A DNA stretch of 63,114 nucleotides from Pseudomonas proteolytica (GCF_007858275.1 NZ_VFEV01000041.1:1-63114); one strand, 5' to 3'. Shown: positions 8,422 to 17,350, numbered from the stretch's first letter. Notes: generated by a model from the letters alone, not told the origin. A program made the numbers and translations.

Positions 8422-9465
8422 ATGATGACAAGTAAAGGTAAGTGGTTTTTAACGGCAATACAGGTCGGGCTGCTGGCCTGGTCCGGCACTACATGGGCCG
8501 CTGACAAGGTGTATGTGGCCAATGAGGGCGCTGACACGGTCAGCGTGCTCGATGCCGCGTCGTTCAAGACACTGGCAAGCGTGCGCGTCGGCAAGACACC
8601 GCACAACGTGCAGGTATCGCCTGACGGAAAGGTCGTATGGGTGACCAATAACGGCGAGCCTGATCAGGCGGCTGGCTCTGCGCATAAGGAAATGGCCAAA
8701 GGTGAACACAGCACGATGGCGACGGTAGGAGCCGTTTGGGCCATTGATACCAGTAGTGACGCGGTAATCGCCAAGGTGCCGGTCGGCATGCACCCGGCCC
8801 ATGTGGTGGTGTCGCCAGATGGCCGCCTTGCCTACGTCACCAACGGCGGCGACGACATGGTGAGTGTGATTGACACATCGGAGCAGCGTGTTGTCGCCAC
8901 GATTCCTGTCGGTAAGTTCCCCCACGGTCTTCGCATCAGTCCGGACGGCAAGCAGGCCTACGTCGCCAACCTCAAGGGCGGCACGGTGTCGGTCATTGAT
9001 ACCGCCAGCCAAAAGGAGATCGCGCAGGTGCAGGTAGGCAAGGGTCCGGCTCAAGTCGGCTTCACGCCGGACGGTCGTCTTGTCTTGGTGTCGCTGTCGG
9101 AAGAAAACGCCGTCGCCGTGATAGACCCGGCCACGCGCCAGGTGATTCGCAAGGTTGCCGTCGGAACGGTGCCTATCCAGCTGTACGTCACGCCGGATTC
9201 GCGCACGCTGCTGGTGGCCAACCAGGGCACGCCGAAGAAGCCTGGCAAAACCGTCAGCCTGATCGACCTGGAGAGTTTCAAGGTCGCCAAGACAGTCGTG
9301 ACTGGCGCCGGTGCTCATGGCGTGGTCGTCGACCGTGACGGACGGTACGCATACGTTACCAACACCTACGCCAACTCGGTCTCCGTGCTCGACGTGAAGG
9401 ACCGCAAGGTCACGAAGACCGTACCGGTCGGCAAGGCCCCCAACGGCATCAGCGTGACGCCTTGA
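8422..9465 (+). CDS. Periplasmic YVTN-repeat beta-propeller protein
   Basis: The 347-residue protein has a signal peptide ending TTWA|AD and seven or so repeats of the YVTN/YVAN type (KVYVANEGADTVSVLD; AYVTNGGDDMVSVID; AYVANLKGGTVSVID; AYVTNTYANSVSVLD), each followed by a V.VG..P segment. This is a YncE/NirF-like seven-bladed propeller. Such proteins occur in copper clusters of beta- and gamma-proteobacteria but their job is not established. It shares the high GC of the ATPase gene, from which it is separated by 156 bases with no recognisable operator; it may have moved with it. Confidence 0.8.
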   Translation: MMTSKGKWFLTAIQVGLLAWSGTTWAADKVYVANEGADTVSVLDAASFKTLASVRVGKTPHNVQVSPDGKVVWVTNNGEPDQAAGSAHKEMAKGEHSTMATVGAVWAIDTSSDAVIAKVPVGMHPAHVVVSPDGRLAYVTNGGDDMVSVIDTSEQRVVATIPVGKFPHGLRISPDGKQAYVANLKGGTVSVIDTASQKEIAQVQVGKGPAQVGFTPDGRLVLVSLSEENAVAVIDPATRQVIRKVAVGTVPIQLYVTPDSRTLLVANQGTPKKPGKTVSLIDLESFKVAKTVVTGAGAHGVVVDRDGRYAYVTNTYANSVSVLDVKDRKVTKTVPVGKAPNGISVTP

Positions 9466-9609
9466 CGGTTTGACCGTCGCGTGCAGCCCAGGGAGCGAGA
9501 CCCAAGCCCTGGAAAAAATCCGCGAAGCCTGCAACGACGCCTGCGAGCAGGCGTTTAGCCTGCTGTTTCAGAACCTCGTCATGTTCGACACATAGCGATC
9601 GCTCACGAA

Positions 9610-10092
9610 GTGAATCGGGTAACTGACTATTTATCTCTGATCGCTGAAGGCAAGGGCATCGTTTGGGAAGTGACCGGAGATGCAAAAATCTTGGGAGGTC
9701 GTTTGCTGGTGCAGCGTGCAATCACCAATCTGGTGTCTAACGCTGTCCGTCATGCCGCTTTCAATTCAACGGTCACCTTAGCCATCGCTGCAGAAGGCCC
9801 AAACGTTACCTTGGCGGTGACCAACTTGGGTGAGTCGCCCCGGCCCATCTGGAGCGGGTCCTTGATCGCTTTTACCGCGTTGATTCCGGCCGTGCGCGCT
9901 CCGGTGGGCGGTACCGAGCTCGGCGTGGCCATTGTGTGTTTCATCATGTTGTCCCATGGCGGACAAGTCCGGATGTGCAGCCAAAAGGATGGCGAAACGC
10001 CTTTCACATTGGTATTTCCGGCTTTAAAGCAGTCCGGCAAGCCTCGACCAGGAAAAGTTAGAGCAGCTGGGAAATCTCCATTAACGGTTTGA
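9610..10092 (+). pseudogene. Decayed C-terminal half of a metal-sensor histidine kinase
   Basis: The frame retains the N box (VQRAITNLVSNAVRHA) and the final ATPase lobe (GGTELGVAIV ... LSHGGQVRM ... GETPFTLVFP). The middle reads nonsense (LIAFTALIPAVR), but shifting one frame between about 9841 and 9905 restores LDRFYRVDSG, so two compensating indels have occurred. No HisKA, HAMP or sensor part precedes it; the upstream frame is closed by a TAG at 9592. This is the remnant of a second heavy-metal two-component system of the CzcS/CopS type. It lies immediately before the IS66 insertion. Confidence 0.75.
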
Positions 10093-10200
10093 TACTGGGG
10101 CCGAATCGCCCAATCGTTTCCCTATGCTCTTTAAGTTGGTTGTAGGGAAGATATCGGATGCCCAGCTCGGATACTCGCGAGAAAACGGGTCTCTTGAGTT

Positions 10201-10208
10201 GCTGTGCA
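10201..10208. repeat. 8-bp target duplication of IS66, left copy
   Basis: GCTGTGCA, repeated exactly at 14975-14982 on the other side of the IS66 element. Eight bases is the usual IS66 duplication length. Confidence 0.92.
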
Positions 10209-10238
10209 GTATGCGTCCGGGCAACACGTCTTGCGTGA

Positions 10239-13200
10239 TTAAACCGGCTGCCACTTATGCGGAAGCAGCTGCTCGATTTCACTCGCCCGCTGCGTCGGTA
10301 GACGCGTGAGAACATCCTTTAGATAGGCGTACGGATCATGGCCATTCAGCCGCGCAGACTGGATCAAGCTCATGATCGCCGCCGCCCTTTTTCCGCTGCG
10401 TAACGACCCGGCGAAGAGCCAGTTCTTGCGTCCAAGGGCCCATGGTCGGATCTGGTTGTCGGGTAGTCAGACGCGGTTGCCCGCGTCCAACCCCCTAAGA
10501 ACCGTGCATGCGAGTTTCCCAGCACACGGCTCAAGTCTCTGCTAAGGCGCCATTGGGCACCCGGTTATACATCGTCGACATTGGCAAATTGCACATCTCG
10601 TGGGCAACGCAGGTGGTAAATCTCAAGATTAGCCGCAGCGTCCGTCCCGCCATGACCTAGCTTCACAATATGGCGACTGTGCCACGGTGTGTCTTTGGTC
10701 ACCGGCTTGAAGCAGGCGCAGCACCTGCCGCCCTGTTGCACCCATACCCGATACAGCTTGGCTCGACCTTTAACGGAAGTGAGCATCTTCTTGCCCCAGC
10801 GGGACTCGAAGTACTCATCCCATGCAGGGTCGTGAGGGTTGGCAGCAGCCTTAATCTTGATATGTCGCACAATCGGTGTGTCTGAGGCGTCTACTAGCGT
10901 GTACTGACGCTTCCGACCATCGGCGGATTTTTCAGTACACGAGAACACCCAACGGCGCGCCCCTTGTACTTTGAAATACCGATCCTTCACCCATCGGCGT
11001 GTCTTGCGAGGGTGGCGACGTACCGCCCATCGCCAGAGCATTTCCCACACTGCGCTGTCCACCTGGTTGAAGACCTTCTTGGCGACGACATGACTGTGAT
11101 AGTTCGCCCAGCCCCGTAGAACCGGGTTGAGCAAACCTATCAAGTTAGCCTGTCGTATCGTTTTGTTGGTCTTGATCAACTCTCGCAGCTTGGCAAGTAG
11201 AGCCCCGATGTTCGCCTTGGACGGCTTGATCAGGAGCTTGCCGTTGTACTTGCGCAGGTTCCATCCGAGGAAGTCGAACCCGTCCCCTATGTGCGTTATC
11301 TTGGTTTTTTCCGGAGAGAGGACAAGTCCACGCTCTGCCAGAAATTCAACCACGGCGGGCCTGACTTCATTCTCCAGCCATTCTTTCGAACAACCAGTGA
11401 TGATGAAATCATCTGCATAACGCACCACGCGCATTTTTCGGGCTGTCCACTTCGCGTTGGGAAATCTCTTCGCCAGCATCGCTTCCAACCCATCCAGCGT
11501 CATGTTCGCCAACCCCGGGGATATGATGCCTCCCTGCGGGGTTCCGGCGTGGCTGGGGAATAGCTGCTTTTGGTAGACATAACCAGCCCGGAGCCATTTC
11601 TGCAAAATCGCCTTGTCCATGGGAATGTTGGCGATCAACCAGTCATGGCTGATATTGTCGAAACAGCCTTGAATGTCGCCCTCTAACACCCATTCCGCGT
11701 TTGCTTTTCGTGACAGCACACCAAAGCACTGTGCGACGGCATCCGCAGTTGAGCGTTCCGGCCTGAACCCATAAGAGTTCGGGTCGCCGGTAGTTTCCGC
11801 TATCGGTTCCAGAGCCAGCAGATGAAGCGCCTGCATGGCCCGGCATTTCATCGCGGGAATTCCAAGAGGTCTCGTTTTGCCGTTTTTCTTCGGAATAAGC
11901 ACTCTCCGAAGCGGGAGCGGCGAGTAACCTCGCCGCGTCAACGACTCTATCGCGCCGAGCTTGGCCCTAGGCGTATTCCAAGTAACCTTGTCCACGCCGG
12001 GGGTATTTTTGCCTTTGTTTTCAGACACCCGTTTCACAGCAAATGCCTTGCCACTGAACGAGTGAGTCAGCAGCCATTGCAGGGCTTTCACCTTGTTATG
12101 TCTGCCATCTTGTACAGCCTTCACAATACGCGCTTGCAGCCCTCTGACACGACGTTGTACGGCGATCCAATCGATGCTGTCCCACGACGTGCCGGAAGGT
12201 GCACACGCCAATGCTGCTGCGTTCATTTGCTCTCCTTCCGTTGAAAGGGTTCTACCTACTCTCGTGTGAAGAGAGACCATGAGGACGTCTGCCCGCTTTC
12301 GCGTGAAGTGATGTTTCAACCTCTATCCAACCCATTACAGGACGGCGTTCGCTTTTTCCTCGTTCCTTCGCCCGCACCGCCATGGGCAATTTTTACAAAC
12401 GGCTTTCCCTGACGGGAGCGATACGGGATTTCCACGTTCCGCTTACTGAAGTGCGTCGGGTTAGGTGCCTGCTATCGACCGGGAGGCATGTGGGTCACGA
12501 ATGCGTAGTAGAAAGACGCAGTTCCCACCTCCATTACCATTTTGGTTCGAGCGTGTAAGCCATTTCCGCTCGCTTAATTTAACGATCGTTGCGCAGATTC
12601 ACGTGTGTTCACCATACCAACTATCTAGCACTTGTCCGGCCATGGCTGCCAGAAGGGTACGCCTCTCACGATTGGTACCCCGCACCTTGCGGCGCCTCGT
12701 AACATTGTCGAAGGCGCTCTTGATTCAGCCTTCTAGATTCACCCGGTGACACGGGTGGTTCCCACCAAGGGGGAACAACTTCATTAAGCGACTTCGTGTC
12801 GCACTTCCGCCCAATTATTATCAATAGGTACGGCCCCGTCATTGAGGTAGCGCGACAGCGCTGCCCAGCGTTTGAGGCTGTAATCAAATGCTCTGCTGAT
12901 GGCTGAACCTTCGGGCACAAGATCACGCTGGGCGATCATCCAGGCATGCAGCCTATCCATCACTGGCGCGGCTTTTTCTTGCCGTATTCGGCGCCGTAAT
13001 TCCGACTCCAGGTCACGCACTTCGCTCTCGATTTCGTACAACAACTGGATGTAACGCAGGGCCTGCTCGGCGAGCTGGCTCTTGTTGGTGGCATGCAATT
13101 CGAAAAACTTGCGCCGGGCGTGGGCCATGCAGCCGATCTCGGTCACGCCGAGTTCGAAGCTGGCCTTGTAACCGCCAAAATCATCGCAGACCAACTTGCC

Positions 13201-14154
13201 TTTCCAGCCTTGCAGGAAGTTGCGAGCATGCTCACCGGCGCGGCTGGGGCTGAAGTCGTAGACGACAGCGGCTGTTTCGCAGAACTGGCTGGTGGCGTAA
13301 GCCCAAACATAAGAGCGGTGGGTTTTCTTCGTGCCCGGAGCGAGCATCTGTACGGGTGTTTCATCCGCGTGCACGACCTGCTGCCCGATCACTACGTCAC
13401 GCAGGGCATCGACCAGTGGCTGCAACTGCACGCCCGTAACGCCGACCCATTGAGCCAAAGTGGAGCGTGGAATCGACAAGCCAGCTCGACCAAAAATCGA
13501 TTCCTGACGGTAAAGCGGAAGATGATCAGCGAACTTCGCGATCATGACGTGGGCAAGTAATCCGGCAGTCGGGATGCCCTTGTCGATAACTTGCGCAGGT
13601 ACCGGCGCCTGGATCAGCGTTTCACAGTCATCACAAATCCACTTGCCACGAACATGGCGCTCAACGGTAAACACGCCCGGCGTGTAGTCCAGCTTTTCGC
13701 TGACATCTTCACCGATGCGTTTAAGCGCACAGCCGCATGGGCAGTGAGTGTTGTCCGGTTCGTGATGGATCAAGGTGCGTGGGAATTCTGCCGGCAACGC
13801 AGTGCGCTTGGGCTTTTGCTTTTTCTCAGTTGTCGCTGGCGCGATTTGCAAGGCCTGAAGCTCGGCCTCAATCGCCGCGATATCGGTATCGATCAGGTCA
13901 TCCAGCAGGCTGGCCTGCTGAGGATTCATCTGCTCGCTACGCTTGGCAAACTTCAAACGCTTGAGCTGTGCGATCTCGTGGGTCAGCTTTTCGATCACCG
14001 TTTGATCGCGGTTGATCTTCTTGCCCATGGTTTCGACCGTTCTGCCCATGGTCTCTACCGTCTTGCCCATGGTCTCCACTTGCGACAGCAACTGCGCAGC
14101 GAATGCACGCAGTTGGTCGGGAGTCATTTGATCGAGATTGGGCGAGGAAGTCAT
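10239..14154 (-). CDS. tnpC: IS66 transposase TnpC, coding sequence split by a group II intron
   Basis: The gene is in two exons: 14154..12805 (450 codons) and 10457..10239 (72 codons plus stop), together 522 residues. Exon 1 starts MTSSPNLDQMTPDQL (ATG 14154), has a coiled N-terminus with three ETMGKTV-like heptads, a zinc motif (CPCGCALK ... CDDC) and the DDE core (HADETPVQ, CDDFGGYK). It stops being homologous after DNNWAE. Exon 2 resumes at NQIRPWALGRKNWLF and ends HKWQPV. The break is between codons (phase 0), so accurate splicing would restore the enzyme. Without splicing the frame ends seven codons into the intron. Transposition in cis therefore depends on intron splicing. Confidence 0.88.
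10498..10532 (-). ncRNA. Group II intron catalytic domain V
   Basis: The 34-35 nt hairpin GAGCCGTGTG..GAAA..TGCACGGTTCT has the family's base-paired ends and GAAA tetraloop region. It carries the intron's catalytic metal site and lies 40 nt from the 3' splice site. Confidence 0.85.
10565..12226 (-). CDS. ltrA: Group II intron reverse transcriptase/maturase with HNH endonuclease
   Basis: ATG 12226 is preferred (553 residues) because AAGGAGAG sits just upstream; the open frame runs 31 codons further. RT motifs are intact: NTPGVDKVT, RPLGIP, GDIQGCFDNISH, TPQGGIISPGLANM and catalytic YADD at 270-273. Domain X (maturase) follows at ~390-440 (GLLNPVLRGWANYHSHV). The C-terminus is an HNH nuclease (CCACFKPV ... 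HSRHIVKLGHGGTD ... NLEIYHLRCPRDVQ). It splices the intron and drives retrohoming into IS66 tnpC-like sites. No frameshift seen. Confidence 0.95.
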   Translation of the reverse strand: MNAAALACAPSGTSWDSIDWIAVQRRVRGLQARIVKAVQDGRHNKVKALQWLLTHSFSGKAFAVKRVSENKGKNTPGVDKVTWNTPRAKLGAIESLTRRGYSPLPLRRVLIPKKNGKTRPLGIPAMKCRAMQALHLLALEPIAETTGDPNSYGFRPERSTADAVAQCFGVLSRKANAEWVLEGDIQGCFDNISHDWLIANIPMDKAILQKWLRAGYVYQKQLFPSHAGTPQGGIISPGLANMTLDGLEAMLAKRFPNAKWTARKMRVVRYADDFIITGCSKEWLENEVRPAVVEFLAERGLVLSPEKTKITHIGDGFDFLGWNLRKYNGKLLIKPSKANIGALLAKLRELIKTNKTIRQANLIGLLNPVLRGWANYHSHVVAKKVFNQVDSAVWEMLWRWAVRRHPRKTRRWVKDRYFKVQGARRWVFSCTEKSADGRKRQYTLVDASDTPIVRHIKIKAAANPHDPAWDEYFESRWGKKMLTSVKGRAKLYRVWVQQGGRCCACFKPVTKDTPWHSRHIVKLGHGGTDAAANLEIYHLRCPRDVQFANVDDV

Positions 14155-14216
14155 GCCGTGGATTTTACCAAAGCAGACCGCCTGCGACAGCAAACCAAGA
14201 CGCTAATTAAAGTTTT

Positions 14217-14552
14217 TTAAAGCAGTGTAATTACACCGCCGACGCCAACACGTTGCCAAGGTAGGCCGAGCACCAAGGCCTGAAGTTGCTCAGTATCCAA
14301 CTGCATTTCGCTGCCTTGTCGAAGGCCTGGCCAGTGAAACTTGCCTTGGTTCAAGCGACGTGCAGCCAGCCAAACGCCGATCCCATCATGTACCAACACT
14401 TTCATCCGAGTCGCGCGGCGATTGGCAAACAGATAAGCACAGTGCGGCTTCGCCGCACCGAAGACCTCGATCACCCTGGCCAGCGCAGTCTCGGTACCGG
14501 CGCGCATGTCCATGGGCTCGGTGGCGAGCCAAATGGCGTCGATACGGATCAT
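14217..14552 (-). CDS. tnpB: IS66 accessory protein TnpB
   Basis: The 111-residue protein is the IS66 Orf2 type (AIWLATEPMDMRAGTETALARV ... CAYLFANRRATRMKVLVHDGIGVWLAARRL). It overlaps tnpA by 4 bases and is followed 62 bases later by tnpC, the standard IS66 order. It is required for efficient transposition in studied IS66 members; its biochemical role is unclear. Confidence 0.9.
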   Translation of the reverse strand: MIRIDAIWLATEPMDMRAGTETALARVIEVFGAAKPHCAYLFANRRATRMKVLVHDGIGVWLAARRLNQGKFHWPGLRQGSEMQLDTEQLQALVLGLPWQRVGVGGVITLL

Positions 14553-14872
14553 CGCAACACGTCTCGAAGGAAAGCGGCGCAGGCAGCAGCACTATCGGTC
14601 GGCCAGTTCACTTTGACGGTGCCGCGTGGGTGCAGAATCTCAATGCTGATATTCGATGAAGGTGGGTGTGCCGTTATCTGCATGGGCAATGGGATAAATG
14701 CTGGTTGAAGCGCTGAGCTTTTGTGCGCGTGCACTCGAATCCATTTGTGGACGAGGTTGGCGTTGAGGCTATGGCTGAGGGCGACGCCGGCAATCGAAGC
14801 GCCGGGTTGGGCACACTCTTGAATGACCTGGGCCTTGAAGGATTTGGAATAGGAACGGCGTGTTGGCTGCAT
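14549..14872 (-). CDS. tnpA: IS66 TnpA (helix-turn-helix protein)
   Basis: ATG 14872 (MQPTRRSYSKSF) gives 107 residues; the frame extends 12 codons upstream without family resemblance. The N-terminal part (KAQVIQECAQPGASIAGVALSHSLNANLVHKWI) is the helix-turn-helix common to IS66/IS3 OrfA proteins. The equivalent first codons occur at the left edge of the window in the second IS66 copy. Confidence 0.9.
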   Translation of the reverse strand: MQPTRRSYSKSFKAQVIQECAQPGASIAGVALSHSLNANLVHKWIRVHAHKSSALQPAFIPLPMQITAHPPSSNISIEILHPRGTVKVNWPTDSAAACAAFLRDVLR

Positions 14873-14974
14873 GACATACCCGCTTAAAAGGCTAGAACTG
14901 GTGCCCACTTAAATTAAGTGCACACCATGTCCAAGCGTTGCGGGGTTGGGTAGATGACTTGGCCGGACGCATAC

Positions 14975-14982
14975 GCTGTGCA
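14975..14982. repeat. 8-bp target duplication of IS66, right copy
   Basis: GCTGTGCA, identical to 10201-10208. Confidence 0.92.
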
Positions 14983-15108
14983 ACCTCATCACGGCGATTG
15001 TCGGGGGCGACCAGAAACAAGGTGCTGGCGGCTCCTACCTGCGTACCCAGTGCAAGGTCTAGCATGCGTACGATCCCCGACCCTGACGGGTGACGCCTGA
15101 TTGAGGTG

Positions 15109-15113
15109 TGCTC
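15109..15113. repeat. 5-bp target duplication of the Tn3-type element, left copy
   Basis: TGCTC immediately before the left inverted repeat; repeated at 18444-18448 just after the right one. Five bases is the Tn3-family duplication length. Confidence 0.88.
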
Positions 15114-15171
15114 GGGGTCATGCCGAGATAAGGGAAAATTAGGACATTAGACCTGTAACTGAATGATTCAC

Positions 15172-15366
15172 TTAGCTTTTTTCAGAAGGATTCGAATCTT
15201 GCGTTTTGTTTGTGTGAAATGACGATCCTGTCGGCTTTCCGGCCTCAGTCAGCCCTTGGGTTGCGCGCTCCAGGTAGACGGTGTTCCACAGCGCTACCGG
15301 GCCAGCGGCCTCAGCCTGGTAACCGCCGCGATTGTGCTGTGGAACACCGAAGACGGCATCACTCAC
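15172..15366 (-). pseudogene. Tn3-family transposase, C-terminal remnant
   Basis: The short frame contains ALWNTVYLERATQGLTEAGKP, matching the conserved end region of Tn3-family TnpA (..WNTVYLERA..). The residues before and after it do not follow the family. It ends 24 bases from the left inverted repeat, where tnpA normally terminates. All catalytic DDE residues are gone. Confidence 0.7.
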
Positions 15367-15473
15367 TGATTTTAATTGTTATGCCATAACATCCTGTTCG
15401 GCCTGTATGTTGACGGCAATCCGTGAATTCTGCTTTTAGCGAGCCTTTCATCGAATGTCGGGAACAATCCCAG

Positions 15474-15656
15474 CTATCCCTGTGTTTTCTTCAATCCTTT
15501 CAGACGCATGTTCGCCCTTTGGACAGCAGCCATCTTTTCGGGCCGCTTCATTCGTTTCCATTTCCTAATGTCTTCCTTGCTTCGCCCGCAGCTCACACAA
15601 AGATCGCCACTTAGCTGGCAAACTGAAATGCATGGACTTTCGATTTCTTTAGCCAT
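15474..15656 (-). CDS. DUF1289 Cys-rich small protein
   Basis: ATG 15656 gives 60 residues with the DUF1289 signature SPCISVCQLSGDLCVSCGRSKEDIRKW: four cysteines, followed by a basic tail. DUF1289 proteins are small, probably metal-binding, and of unknown function. The start lies 3 bases after the stop of the gene upstream on the same strand, so they form an operon. Confidence 0.75.
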   Translation of the reverse strand: MAKEIESPCISVCQLSGDLCVSCGRSKEDIRKWKRMKRPEKMAAVQRANMRLKGLKKTQG

Positions 15657-15658
15657 CG

Positions 15659-16033
15659 TCAATAACCCTTTGTCACGCGTGATTGCGCCAACCGCTTCTG
15701 CCAATCGCCACCATGACTTCGTTGGCACTCCTCCTCAGAGTCGAACCGTACATTGTGGTCTGATGGGCGCAGATCAATGTTTGCGCCGTTCAGCGCCATG
15801 GCAGTCAGCTCAAAGATGCGCACCTTCTGCGCGCTAGACTGGGCAAGCTTTTTGTCTGCTAACGTTTCGAAAACCCAGATCACTTTTAGAGTTTCAGGAA
15901 GCGCGTTTAAGTCAGCTTCGTGGGTGAGCCAGGAAAAGCCTTTGATTTCAGATTTTGCCGTTTCGCAAGCTTCGGTGAGAGTTGCAATTAAACCGCGTTC
16001 GATCCGCGCAAGTTCACGTTTGCCTAAGGGCAT
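15659..16033 (-). CDS. Hypothetical protein, 124 residues
   Basis: ATG 16033 follows GGAGCCCGCA. The soluble product has a basic N-terminus (MPLGKRELARIERGLI), the segment WLTHEADLNALPETLKVIWVFET, and a C-terminal block FDSEEECQRSHGGDWQKRL. No signal peptide or membrane span. Homologues are common in Pseudomonas but I know no function. It shares an operon with the DUF1289 gene inside the Tn3-type element. Confidence 0.65.
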   Translation of the reverse strand: MPLGKRELARIERGLIATLTEACETAKSEIKGFSWLTHEADLNALPETLKVIWVFETLADKKLAQSSAQKVRIFELTAMALNGANIDLRPSDHNVRFDSEEECQRSHGGDWQKRLAQSRVTKGY

Positions 16034-16146
16034 TGCGGGCTCCTTTGGAGGCAATAGATGGGGGGCGCCCTGCAACGGGCGGGTTCAACAAAGCGAGTTA
16101 GCGAAGGGGCTCAATTAGAGCCCCTTACCAGAGGAATCAGACTGAA

Positions 16147-17055
16147 TCAGACAGGTCGAAATTCGACAGTCAGATGGCTGACCTCGTGAACAGGCTTGAG
16201 ACGTTCACGAATGATTTCGGCGTTCGCAGTGGCTTCGCCAAGGACGCTTACGATAGCCGCATGCGCTTCTGGTCCAACCCGCCAGACATGCAAGTCTGTA
16301 ATGGTTGCATCGCCTGGCTTCTCAACCAGCTCACGGATTTCCTCTGCAACGTGCTCATCAGTTTGATCTAGCAGTACAGCAGAGGTCACACCCATCAAGC
16401 TCCACGCCCAACGCGCGATAACGATGGCACCAACAATACCCATTACCGGATCCAGCCATACCCACCCGAGATACCGGCCAGCGAGCAATGCAGCAATTGC
16501 CAGCACGGAGGTCAGTGCGTCCGCTATTACATGGACGTACGCTGATTTCAGGTTGTTATCCCCGTGATGTCCATGATCATGATCATGACTGTGGCCGTGG
16601 CCAAGCAGAAGCGCGCTCACAATGTTTACGATCAAGCCAACAATCGCAATGAGCGTAGCGGTCCCGAATTGAACCTCCGTTGGCTGGAGGAGGCGCATTA
16701 CTGACTCTACGCCGATTACCAGGGACACCATGCCGAGTATGAGCGCCGATGCAAACCCACCCAGATCTCCAACCTTACCGGTACCGAAGCTGTAACGATT
16801 ACTGGACGCGTGGCGTTTTGCGTATCCGTAAGCAGCCGCTGCGATGCCCAAAGCGCCCGCATGGGTCGCCATGTGAAAACCATCGGCAAGTAAAGCCATC
16901 GAGCCAGTGATATAACCGGCGGTGATTTCGCCAACCATCATCACCACCGTAAGCGCCACGACCCAAAGGGTACGTTTGGCATTTTCTTCGTGCGCTGACC
17001 CAAGGAATACGTGGTCGTGTATGTGATTAATTTCGATATTGGTGCTGCTACTCAT
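16147..17055 (-). CDS. dmeF: DmeF, CDF-family Co/Ni efflux transporter
   Basis: ATG 17055 gives 302 residues. Six hydrophobic segments carry the CDF metal site, with HMATH in span 2 (a His replaces the usual Asp, as in DmeF members) and HVIAD in span 5. A His-rich cytoplasmic loop (HGHSHDHDHGHH) lies between spans 4 and 5, and a C-terminal ferredoxin-like domain (DLHVWRVGPEAHAAIVSV) follows. It exports divalent cobalt/nickel across the inner membrane using the proton gradient. It lies 19 bases downstream of its repressor gene and is probably co-transcribed with it. Confidence 0.9.
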   Translation of the reverse strand: MSSSTNIEINHIHDHVFLGSAHEENAKRTLWVVALTVVMMVGEITAGYITGSMALLADGFHMATHAGALGIAAAAYGYAKRHASSNRYSFGTGKVGDLGGFASALILGMVSLVIGVESVMRLLQPTEVQFGTATLIAIVGLIVNIVSALLLGHGHSHDHDHGHHGDNNLKSAYVHVIADALTSVLAIAALLAGRYLGWVWLDPVMGIVGAIVIARWAWSLMGVTSAVLLDQTDEHVAEEIRELVEKPGDATITDLHVWRVGPEAHAAIVSVLGEATANAEIIRERLKPVHEVSHLTVEFRPV

Positions 17056-17074
17056 GAACTTGTACCTGGTTTCT

Positions 17075-17350
17075 TCACTTTGAATAGCGGCGAATGGCTT
17101 CAATAAGTTCTTCGACACCCTTGTTGCGCTCTTCATCGCTGAGCGCTGGGTTCGCTACATGCTCCCTGGCGTGGTCCTCAATAATTTCGTCCATTAATCC
17201 ATTGATGGCCCCGCGTGTGGCGGCGACAAGATGCAATGTTTTTGCGCAATCGAGATCCGATTCCAAAGCACGTTCAACTGCCTGGATTTGTCCTGCGATG
17301 CGTTTAACTCGTTTGAGAAGAGCGTCTTTGTTTGAAGCTGTGTGACCCAT
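17075..17350 (-). CDS. dmeR: DmeR, RcnR/CsoR-family Ni/Co-responsive repressor
   Basis: The 91-residue all-helical protein has His3, Cys35, His60 and His64, exactly the four residues that bind Ni(II)/Co(II) in E. coli RcnR; a CsoR copper sensor would have Cys-His-Cys instead. Thus it should sense Ni/Co, not Cu. It should repress itself and dmeF from the G/C-tract operator upstream until metal is bound. This is one of the clearest metal-specificity readings in the window. Confidence 0.9.
   Translation of the reverse strand: MGHTASNKDALLKRVKRIAGQIQAVERALESDLDCAKTLHLVAATRGAINGLMDEIIEDHAREHVANPALSDEERNKGVEELIEAIRRYSK

Larger units (their letters stand above)
10458..12804 (-). mobile_element. Group II intron inserted in IS66 tnpC
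   Basis: On the minus strand the intron begins GTGCGAC, the canonical bacterial group II 5' end, right after the tnpC codons for NNWAE. It ends CTACCCGAC just before the codons for NQIRPW. Domain V is visible at 10532..10498 (GAGCCGTGTGC ... GCATGCACGGTTCT stem), and 10497..10461 can fold as domain VI (GACGCGGGCAACCGCGTC hairpin with a following A). Length is 2347 nt. It encodes its own reverse transcriptase/maturase. Ends fit so well that a still-active intron is plausible. Confidence 0.92.
10209..14974 (-). mobile_element. IS66-family insertion sequence interrupted by a group II intron
   Basis: The element is bounded by GTATGCGTCCGGGCAA at 10209-10224 and its inverse (15 of 16 matching) at 14959-14974, and flanked by the 8-bp duplication GCTGTGCA. 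It carries tnpA, tnpB and tnpC on the minus strand. Total length is 4766 bp; removing the 2347-bp intron leaves 2419 bp, normal for IS66. Its outer end matches the partial copy at 1-127, so two same-strand IS66 copies flank the copCD-copRS-ATPase block. Confidence 0.93.

Noticed and set aside
8449..9534. 361-codon minus-strand frame
   Set aside because: Antisense of the YVTN gene; the repeats of the propeller create periodic His/Arg patterns.
10565..12226. Reverse transcriptase as part of a retron or diversity-generating element
   Set aside because: Group II intron ends, domain V, maturase X and HNH domains are present; no template/variable repeat pair.
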